This document shows positions 1-4,720 of a stretch of DNA of 6,145 nt, in pieces. Within the stretch, counting starts at the first letter, position 1; the number at the start of each line of letters is the position of its first letter. The stretch covers positions 1 through 6,145 of the forward strand of contig JALQWE010000242.1 of the NCBI GenBank assembly GCA_023258825.1. Direction: 5' to 3'. Made by a program: the position numbers and the translations under genes. The notes beneath the pieces are model-generated. The model did not search any database. It saw only the letters and a list, made by a program, of their open reading frames with translations, and was not told the DNA's origin. Source of the stretch: Planctomycetaceae bacterium. Its GTDB lineage: Bacteria; Planctomycetota; Planctomycetia; Planctomycetales; Planctomycetaceae.

Positions 1-48
1 CGCTGACACGTCGGTGTTTGTTGATGTGCACTTCAAAAATGTTTGTCT

Positions 49-69
49 CGGTGGGCTCACGCCACACCG
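49..69. repeat. Inverted repeat CGGTG-GGC / GCC-CACCG
   Basis: CGGTGGGC (49-56) faces GCC-A-CACCG (61-69) across a 4-nt loop, TCAC, with a single bulged A. That makes an eight-pair hairpin. On the minus strand, in which the exporter genes are transcribed, the hairpin is followed about 10 nt later by the short T run in ACATTTTTG. It could therefore act as a weak terminator for the permease transcript, but the T run is too far away for a canonical intrinsic terminator. The motif also resembles the GGTGGGCTCACGCC-type intergenic repeats I associate with planctomycete genomes (from memory), so it may simply be part of the repeat element that follows. Confidence 0.35.
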
Positions 70-104
70 CTCGCCAATTTGGGAAGGTGAACATCGTTTC
101 GCCA

Positions 105-218
105 TCCCGGGCCGCGGCTCCTGAAAGGCAGGAGCATCTTGCGGCTCAGGTGGAACTTCGCCCTCCCGACGTACACGCCCCCCCCGACGTGCACGCCTTC
201 ACGGAACTTCGTACGTCC
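105..218. repeat. Planctomycete-type intergenic repeat element (degenerate)
   Basis: This block is built from short repeats. CCCGACGTACACGCC (165-179) and CCCGACGTGCACGCC (183-197) match at 14 of 15 positions with an 18-nt period. GGAACTTCG occurs at 152-160 and 203-211, and GCGGCTC at 114-120 and 141-147. GCTCCTG/CAGGAGC forms a perfect 7-bp stem with a 5-nt loop at 117-135. The segment GGCTC...CTTCGCCCTCCCG (143-168) closely resembles a repeat abundant between planctomycete genes, whose reverse reading GGCGAAGCTCCTGCCGAGCC gives the spurious peptide GEAPAEP. That match is from memory and not searched. The boundaries are approximate. Confidence 0.5.
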
Positions 219-223
219 CGCGA

Positions 224-1465
224 CTACTCGTATCGCAGGGCATCGATCGGGTCCAGACAGCTGGCACGCCATGCCGGGTACATGCCAAACACAAGACCAA
301 CCGTTGCGGCAAAGACCATGGCAATCACGCCGGCCGGGATCGAAACCACCACAGGCCAGTCAGCCCCCGGACTGATGGAATTGATCAGCTTTGTGATGCC
401 GACGGAGGCGCTGATTCCCAGAGCAAGTCCGATAATTCCACCAAAACAACTGAGCACCACAGATTCAATCAGAAACTGAAACAGGATATCCCGCCCGCGA
501 GCTCCCACGGCCATGCGAATCCCGATCTCCCGCGTTCGCTCTGTGACCGAGACCAGCATGATGTTCATGATCCCCACACCGCCCACCAGCAGCGAGATTC
601 CGGCGATGGAGGCCAGCAGAGCTGTCATCATGCCCGTGATCGTGCCGAACAATTCCGAGAGTTGTGCACTGGTGACCACTTCAAAGTCCGGCTTTTGACC
701 AAACGCGATCCGATGCCGATCCTTCAGCAATTGCAGAATTTCTCCCCGCGCGGTTTCAATCAGTTCCGGGGCTCGGGCACCCACCAGAATGGCGGCCACG
801 TCGTTGAATGATGAGCCCTGAAGTCGCCGTTTGACGGTGGTGTAGGGCATCAGCATGATGTTGTCCTGATCATCCCCGGTCAGTGATGCTCCTTTTTTTC
901 CCAGCACCCCAACCACCGTGAAGGGGATGTTTCCGATGCGTAGCTGCTGCCCCACAGGGTTATCCGCCGGAAACAACTCCCGCACAATCGTATGGCCGAT
1001 CACGCACACGCAGTTGCCTGCACGCTCGTCTCGCTCCGTAAAAAATCCTCCGGCATCGATATCCCAGCTGCGGACTCGCAGGTAATCCACACCCACGCCC
1101 CACATTTCCTTGGGCTGCATGTTGGAATTGCCGCGCACCACTGGCCGAGCTCCGAAAACCAGCGGAGAAAATGCCAGCACAGATTCGCATTCCCGACCAA
1201 TCGCCATGGCATCCTGATCGGTCAGTGTGTTGGTATTTCCGGACTGGACACCCCGTCGCCGTTCAAATCGCGGCTGCACAACAATGAAGTTGGAGCCGAT
1301 GGACTGCAACTGGTTCTGCAGCAGTTGTCCGGCACTGCTGCCGATGGACACCATGGTGGTGACCGCAGCGATGCCGATCACAATCCCCAGTACGGTCAGT
1401 GAAGCACGCAGCTTGTTGCGAAACAGAGCGCGAATGGCAACGTAGATCGTCAGGAAAATGCTCAT
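224..1465 (-). CDS. ABC transporter permease, MacB/FtsX family (no ATPase domain)
   Basis: This 413-residue inner-membrane protein is the permease subunit of a MacB-type (type VII) ABC exporter. These transporters couple cytoplasmic ATP hydrolysis to movements of a periplasmic domain that drive substrate out through an adaptor. The N-terminal membrane helix lies at about residues 22-42 after the basic stretch RNKLR. The periplasmic MacB core domain runs from about 45 to 270 and includes GSNFIVVQP (57-65). Three C-terminal helices follow at about 278-305, 330-358 and 373-397. The FtsX-type loop ERTREIGIRMAVGAR (309-323) and the terminal YPAWRASCLDPIDALRYE are typical of the family. E. coli MacB is about 650 residues with a fused ATPase; here that domain is absent, so a separate ATPase must supply energy. 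The ATG overlaps the adaptor stop by 4 nt (ATGA) and has a good GGAGG 4 nt upstream. Substrate unknown: macrolide, peptide or lipoprotein export are all possible. Confidence 0.95.
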   Translation of the reverse strand: MSIFLTIYVAIRALFRNKLRASLTVLGIVIGIAAVTTMVSIGSSAGQLLQNQLQSIGSNFIVVQPRFERRRGVQSGNTNTLTDQDAMAIGRECESVLAFSPLVFGARPVVRGNSNMQPKEMWGVGVDYLRVRSWDIDAGGFFTERDERAGNCVCVIGHTIVRELFPADNPVGQQLRIGNIPFTVVGVLGKKGASLTGDDQDNIMLMPYTTVKRRLQGSSFNDVAAILVGARAPELIETARGEILQLLKDRHRIAFGQKPDFEVVTSAQLSELFGTITGMMTALLASIAGISLLVGGVGIMNIMLVSVTERTREIGIRMAVGARGRDILFQFLIESVVLSCFGGIIGLALGISASVGITKLINSISPGADWPVVVSIPAGVIAMVFAATVGLVFGMYPAWRASCLDPIDALRYE

Positions 1466-2892
1466 GGGGCCTCCGGCGGCTTGATTCCCGTCACAACTTC
1501 ATCACCGCTCTGCAGGCCGCCACCAGTGACATGCGTAAACTGATAATCACTGTCTCCGATCATCACTTCCACAGCACGCAGCTTGCCGGAATACTGAACT
1601 TCAGCGGATTCAGCAGTCCCGCCCGTCGGCGCTTCTGCCGTGGACACGACCGCAGCAGGTGCGTCAACGACTGTCGCCGACGATGCTGCCGTCGCGGAAT
1701 CCTCGGCAGACTGCTTCAGACGAGCCGCCTCGGCATTCTCTGCCTGCGTTTCACGAACCCAGACAATCCGTCGTGTGGCCGCCTTCGCTGCCGCCACGCT
1801 TTCATCCACCGGAGCCGTCAATGACGACGTCGCCGCGTTATCCTTGTCATCCTGCGCTACGAACAACTCCAGATACTTCTGATCCACTTCCCGGACCATC
1901 GCCTTTTCCGGATTGAAACGCAACGCTTCATTGGGAATCTTCAGAATGTTCTTCAGCTCAGACACCTGGAACGTCAGATTCGCGGTCATCCCCGGCAACA
2001 GTTTCAAGTCGGGATTGGTCGTCGCCACAATCACCGGGTAGGTCACAACGTTCTGGCTGACCGTCGGAGAAATTCGGATCTGATCAATTTCTGCATCCCG
2101 AAACACAACGTCCGGATAGGCATCCACGGAAAAGAAAATCGGCTGCTTTGCTTCCCGCGCATTTCGAATCAATCCGATGTCTGCTTCATCAACGGCCGCC
2201 AGAATATGCATTCTCTCGCGCATCCGTGGGGCAATCACAAACAATTCGGGGGTCTGAAACTGAGCTGCCAGGGTCTGACCCGGATCAATCAAGCGGTCGA
2301 TGACCACGCCATCCACAGGAGATGTGATTTTGGTGTAGCCGACATTCGCTCGGGAATTCTCCAGATTCGCTTCCGCCTGACTGACCCCCGCTTCAGCAAC
2401 CTCCAGTTGCGCCTCAAGCGCGATTCGGGCAAATCGATACTGGTCCAGTTCAGCCTGCGAGATAAAGTCGGTGTTCTCCTGCTTCAGGGCCAGCGAACGC
2501 TGTTCATCATTGATCGCTCGCTGCAGTTCGGCTTTGACGCGATCCACATCGGCCTGGCGAGTCTTCAAGGCGGCTTCATCCCGCGCCACCGCCGCGTTGT
2601 AAATTCGCGGGTCGATCTCGGCCAGCAGCTGGCCTTCCTTCACTTCGCTGTTGTAGTCCACATGCAGTTTTTCAATCGGACCGGAAACGAAGCTGCCCAC
2701 TTTGACCTTCAGAACCGGATTGACTTCGCCCGAGGCATTGACGGAAATCCGCAAATCACCGGTCTCCAGCTTTGCCACTCGGTAACGCGGCTTATTCCGC
2801 TCCGCCAGCCACGCCGAAACACGGCTGCTGCCGAAGTATCCCAGGGCCCCGAGGATCGCAAGCACAACGAGCAGTTTCAGAATCGTCTTCAT
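1462..2892 (-). CDS. HlyD/MacA-type periplasmic adaptor (membrane fusion protein)
   Basis: This 476-residue protein links an inner-membrane transporter to the outer membrane. It has an N-terminal membrane anchor (residues 3-20), the first half of the lipoyl/biotinyl domain (about 55-95, with GEVNPVLKVKVGSFVSGPI), and an alpha-helical coiled-coil hairpin (about 97-183, heptad-rich, Ala/Glu/Gln). The second lipoyl half is at about 187-222 (YTKITSPVDGVVIDRLIDPG). A beta-barrel domain (about 225-325) contains PVIVATTNPDLKLLPGMTANLTF. The C-terminal membrane-proximal domain (VEVMIGDSDYQFTHVTGGL..GDEVVTGI) is split from the barrel by a long Ala/Ser/Thr/Glu-rich segment, about 340-432, not seen in E. 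coli MacA (371 residues). The ATG at 2892 is preferred because it starts right at the MKTILKLL anchor; an upstream in-frame TTG at 2937 would add 15 polar residues inside a hairpin. No strong Shine-Dalgarno is seen. It overlaps the permease gene by 4 nt. The family call is firm; the name MacA is only an analogy. Confidence 0.94.
   Translation of the reverse strand: MKTILKLLVVLAILGALGYFGSSRVSAWLAERNKPRYRVAKLETGDLRISVNASGEVNPVLKVKVGSFVSGPIEKLHVDYNSEVKEGQLLAEIDPRIYNAAVARDEAALKTRQADVDRVKAELQRAINDEQRSLALKQENTDFISQAELDQYRFARIALEAQLEVAEAGVSQAEANLENSRANVGYTKITSPVDGVVIDRLIDPGQTLAAQFQTPELFVIAPRMRERMHILAAVDEADIGLIRNAREAKQPIFFSVDAYPDVVFRDAEIDQIRISPTVSQNVVTYPVIVATTNPDLKLLPGMTANLTFQVSELKNILKIPNEALRFNPEKAMVREVDQKYLELFVAQDDKDNAATSSLTAPVDESVAAAKAATRRIVWVRETQAENAEAARLKQSAEDSATAASSATVVDAPAAVVSTAEAPTGGTAESAEVQYSGKLRAVEVMIGDSDYQFTHVTGGGLQSGDEVVTGIKPPEAP
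1466..1474 (-). promoter_or_regulatory. Shine-Dalgarno and ATGA junction for the permease gene
   Basis: On the minus strand GGAGG (1474-1470) is followed by CCCC and then the permease ATG at 1465-1463. The adaptor stop TGA (1464-1462) shares bases with that ATG. The ribosome-binding site lies inside the last codons of the adaptor gene. This fixes the permease start and predicts translational coupling, so the two subunits should be made in a fixed ratio. Confidence 0.7.
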
Positions 2893-3033
2893 AGTCTCTG
2901 TCTTCAGCAGGTTGGACCATTCAGCTTCGTCCGGCAACCTGCATGCCGGACACCCGGATCACCGGGAACTTTCAAGTGTTTTCAGGCCCGCAGAAGTCCA
3001 GCCGCCGGACTGCTGCACGTCCCCTGACAGACT
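2893..3033. other. Gap between hflX and the adaptor gene with three hairpins
   Basis: These 141 nt separate the hflX stop from the adaptor ATG on the same strand. They contain three inverted repeats: GTCCGGCA/TGCCGGAC, a perfect 8-bp stem with a 7-nt loop (2929-2951); CCCGG/CCGGG, a 5-bp stem with loop ATCA (2953-2966); and CAGAAGTCC/GGACTGCTG, nine positions with one mismatch and a 7-nt loop (2991-3015). None is followed by a T run on the minus strand, so no intrinsic terminator can be called. No convincing -35/-10 pair for the adaptor operon was found. The hairpins could protect an mRNA end, halt transcription with Rho, or be ordinary intergenic palindromes. Whether hflX and the exporter share a transcript stays open. 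Confidence 0.5.
2929..2951. repeat. Perfect 8-bp inverted repeat upstream of the adaptor gene
   Basis: GTCCGGCA (2929-2936) and TGCCGGAC (2944-2951) are exact reverse complements around a 7-nt loop. The hairpin lies 37-59 nt upstream of the adaptor ATG at 2892, and the alternative TTG start at 2937 would fall inside it. That argues for the ATG. It could be an mRNA structure or a dyad operator site; no family can be named. Confidence 0.45.
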
Positions 3034-4461
3034 TCAGCCACGCAACGTCACCGTCGCGTCCTCCCGCGGAATACTGCCAACCGCCTGACGCGGCACACGA
3101 CAGGAAATCCGCACCCGAGCCGCAGCGTCGTCCGGATAGATCCGACTGTGCTCTTCCGCATGCTGATTCAGCCAGGCAAACAGCCGCCCATTTCCCACGC
3201 CGGTTTCGATCTCGGCCTCGACGAAGCCTCCCGACAACCGCTCTGCCACAACCGCATTCAACTGGTCCAGCCCCAGCCGCTCAGACGCACTGATAGTGAC
3301 GGTGTCTTCATGACGTCGCCGCAGCACATCCACAAACGACTGATCCTGCACCCGATCCACTTTGTTCAGCACCAGCAGAACATTGCGGCCTTCAATCCCG
3401 ATCTCCTTCAGCACCTCATAAACAGTGTGAATCTGACGCTCCGCCTCCGGGTTGCTGGCGTCCACCACGTGCAGCAGCAGGTCGGCATGACGAGCTTCTT
3501 CCAGTGTTGAACGAAATGAGGCCACGAGGTGATGCGGAAGGTTGCGCACAAATCCCACCGTATCGCTCAACAGCACATCACCGAAGGCCGTCACGTGCCA
3601 GCGTCGGGTTCTGGTGTCGAGCGTGGCAAACAGTTTGTCTTCCACCAGCACATCCGCACCGGTCAGTGCCCGCATCAACGTGCTCTTGCCGGCATTGGTG
3701 TATCCAACCAGTGACACTGTCGGTTGTTCGCGACGCAAACCCACCGTCCGAACTCGACGCTCTTCCACCTCACGCAGCCGCGCCTTCAATTCGGAAATCC
3801 GCTTGTCAATCAAACGACGGTCGGTCTCCAGCTGCTTTTCACCAGGACCACGCCCGGCCCCCAAACCACCGGTGCCGCCGCCACCCACGCGTTCCAGGTG
3901 AGTCCACATGCGTTTCAGACGAGTCCGATAGTACATCAGCTGCGCCAATTCCACCTGCAGCATGGCTTCATGAGTTCGCGCATGAGTCGCGAAGATGTCC
4001 AGAATGACCTCACTGCGATCCAGAATCGGCTTTTCCAGCGCCTGCTCCAGCGATCGGCCCTGCGACGGTGTGAGATTGTTATCGAAGATCACCATCTGAG
4101 CATCGGTCGCTTCCACCAACTGCTTCAACTCGTCCACCTTGCCGCTGCCAAGGCAGGTCGATGGCGTTGGTGTTTCACGAAACTGAACCAACTCACCCAC
4201 CACGTCCACACCGGCGGTCTTCACCAACCCCTTCAACTCATCCAGCGCGTTCGTCCTTGCAAATCCATCATCCGGATGAAAGACCCCCGCCAGCACCGCC
4301 CGCTGACTGGCCACATTCAACGATTCGCGCTTCGGATTCCGCGACGCCGCACTGCGGGAACCTGTCGAAGATTCCTCACCCGCAGACCCCTGCGACTCCG
4401 CCACTTCCGACCGATTTTTCAGAACACGTTCTGGCTCACCCAAGAGAACTGACCCTTCCAC
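3034..4461 (-). CDS. hflX: GTPase HflX, ribosome-splitting factor
   Basis: HflX binds the 50S subunit and uses GTP to split stalled or idle 70S ribosomes under heat or antibiotic stress; it acts in the cytoplasm. Counting from the GTG at 4461 (475 residues), the HflX N-terminal domain starts near residue 52 (SQRAVLAGVFHPDD) and includes LGSGKVDEL and LDIFATHARTHE. A glycine-rich loop (193-207) leads to GPGEKQLETDRR (205-216). The G domain follows, with G1 GYTNAGKST (253-261), a switch-I-like LFATLDTRTRR (277-287), G3 DTVGF (300-304), G4 NKVD (366-369) and G5-like SAS (391-393). A short C-terminal domain ends the protein. All nucleotide-binding motifs are intact. The frame has no ATG before the conserved domain: candidates are GTG 4533 (the frame opens just after a TGA), GTG 4461 and TTG 4443. 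TTG 4443 has GGAAGGG 9 nt upstream. I chose GTG 4461 because it lies 4 nt after a possible leader ORF and downstream of a likely promoter; TTG 4443 is almost as good. The first 50 residues are polar, low-complexity and probably poorly conserved. Confidence 0.96.
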   Translation of the reverse strand: MEGSVLLGEPERVLKNRSEVAESQGSAGEESSTGSRSAASRNPKRESLNVASQRAVLAGVFHPDDGFARTNALDELKGLVKTAGVDVVGELVQFRETPTPSTCLGSGKVDELKQLVEATDAQMVIFDNNLTPSQGRSLEQALEKPILDRSEVILDIFATHARTHEAMLQVELAQLMYYRTRLKRMWTHLERVGGGGTGGLGAGRGPGEKQLETDRRLIDKRISELKARLREVEERRVRTVGLRREQPTVSLVGYTNAGKSTLMRALTGADVLVEDKLFATLDTRTRRWHVTAFGDVLLSDTVGFVRNLPHHLVASFRSTLEEARHADLLLHVVDASNPEAERQIHTVYEVLKEIGIEGRNVLLVLNKVDRVQDQSFVDVLRRRHEDTVTISASERLGLDQLNAVVAERLSGGFVEAEIETGVGNGRLFAWLNQHAEEHSRIYPDDAAARVRISCRVPRQAVGSIPREDATVTLRG

Positions 4462-4465
4462 TGAT

Positions 4466-4504
4466 CTACTGATACGGAAACGTTTCCTCGACCACACACA
4501 ACAT
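4466..4504 (-). CDS. Possible 12-codon leader peptide upstream of hflX
   Basis: On the minus strand an ATG (4504-4502) lies 7 nt after AGGAG (4516-4512), the best-looking ribosome-binding site in the divergent region. It opens a 12-codon frame, MLCVVEETFPYQ, ending in TAG (4468-4466). The stop is 4 nt before the GTG at 4461 and 22 nt before the TTG at 4443, so hflX translation could be coupled to it. It sits just downstream of an extended -10 motif. Known precedent: the Listeria antibiotic-resistance hflX homologue (hflXr) is controlled by a short upstream ORF and attenuation. Against it: an ORF of this size can arise by chance, there is no obvious terminator between it and hflX, and conservation is unknown. 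It would be ruled out as a leader if hflX truly starts at GTG 4533. Confidence 0.35.
   Translation of the reverse strand: MLCVVEETFPYQ
4476..4487. promoter_or_regulatory. Perfect 12-bp palindrome GGAAACGTTTCC, operator-like
   Basis: GGAAACGTTTCC is its own exact reverse complement. A central CG flanked by AAA/TTT resembles operators of LacI-family repressors, but no such regulator is seen nearby and the assignment is speculative. It lies about 40-55 nt downstream of the predicted hflX transcription start and inside the possible leader ORF, where a bound protein could block elongation. With so small a possible loop it would form only a 4-bp RNA stem, so a DNA-binding role fits better than an RNA hairpin. 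Confidence 0.35.
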
Positions 4505-4720
4505 GCAGGCACTCCTGAACCAAAGGCCCACACGCATCATATCACCCATCTGTGCCCCCCATATTGTCGTGGTCTCGCAGTGAAAAGCGAGAGGAATTGG
4601 CGGGGGAATTCGTGAATCCTCTTGCAATCTTCCCGAAAAAACTGCAGGATTTCGGCAATTCCTGACCCCCGTCCGGTTGCGGAAACACGCCTTCTTCTCC
4701 TTCCGGCCAATCTCCCGACC
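4505..4720. other. Divergent control region between hflX and the DUF1501 gene
   Basis: This region separates the two divergent genes. Besides the hflX promoter and ribosome-binding site described separately, it holds two inverted repeats on the DUF1501 side: TCTCGC/GCGAGA (4573-4592, 6-bp stem, 8-nt loop) and CCGAAA/TTTCGG (4633-4655, 6-bp stem, 11-nt loop). No confident plus-strand promoter was found; TATTGT (4562-4567) and TTGCAA (4622-4627) are weak matches without partners. The sequence just before the DUF1501 ATG is pyrimidine-rich with no Shine-Dalgarno. Several minus-strand frames stay open through 4466-4850 but have no gene-like features. Confidence 0.5.
4536..4544 (-). promoter_or_regulatory. 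Extended -10 promoter motif for hflX
   Basis: The minus strand reads TGATATGAT: an extended-10 TG, one base, then TATGAT, which matches TATAAT at five of six positions. No good -35 box is found 16-18 nt upstream (about 4558-4565 reads ATATGG-like), which an extended -10 can tolerate. Transcription would begin near 4529, about 13 nt before the AGGAG of the leader ORF and downstream of GTG 4533. If the promoter is real, GTG 4533 cannot be the hflX start from this transcript. Confidence 0.35.

Larger units (their letters stand above)
1..223. other. Non-coding, repeat-rich stretch downstream of the ABC permease
   Basis: No convincing gene is seen here. The short open frames on both strands have no family resemblance, overlap the end of the permease gene or run off the window, and are rich in the Arg/Pro/Gly/Ala expected from translating GC-rich repeats. 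The stretch contains a hairpin at 49-69, another at 117-135, a tandem imperfect direct repeat at 165-197, a run of eight C at 178-185, and two copies of GGAACTTCG (152-160 and 203-211). It looks like a mobile or degenerate intergenic repeat rather than a broken gene. If the missing ATPase of the exporter operon follows, it must begin beyond the left edge, more than 223 nt after the permease stop. Confidence 0.6.

Noticed and set aside
117..135. Perfect 7-bp hairpin as an intrinsic terminator of the exporter operon
   Set aside because: The minus-strand sequence after the stem is CGCGGCCC, with no T run, so it is treated as part of the repeat element.
178..185. Run of eight C as a phase-variation tract
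   Set aside because: It lies in a non-coding repeat, not in a gene or a promoter spacer that could be switched.
18..479. 153-codon plus-strand frame at the left edge
   Set aside because: It begins in the repeat region and continues antisense to the permease; no family resemblance.
2206..3027. 273-codon plus-strand frame over the adaptor gene
   Set aside because: It is antisense to a firm HlyD/MacA gene and shows no motifs; His/Gln/Arg-rich composition is typical of a shadow.
3724..4452. 242-codon plus-strand frame over hflX
   Set aside because: It is antisense to hflX, with no domain and a composition rich in Arg, His, Gln and Leu expected of a reverse-strand shadow.
4622..4720. N-terminal extension of the DUF1501 protein from TTG 4622
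   Set aside because: It would place 33 residues before the Tat-like signal, and the TTG has no ribosome-binding site.
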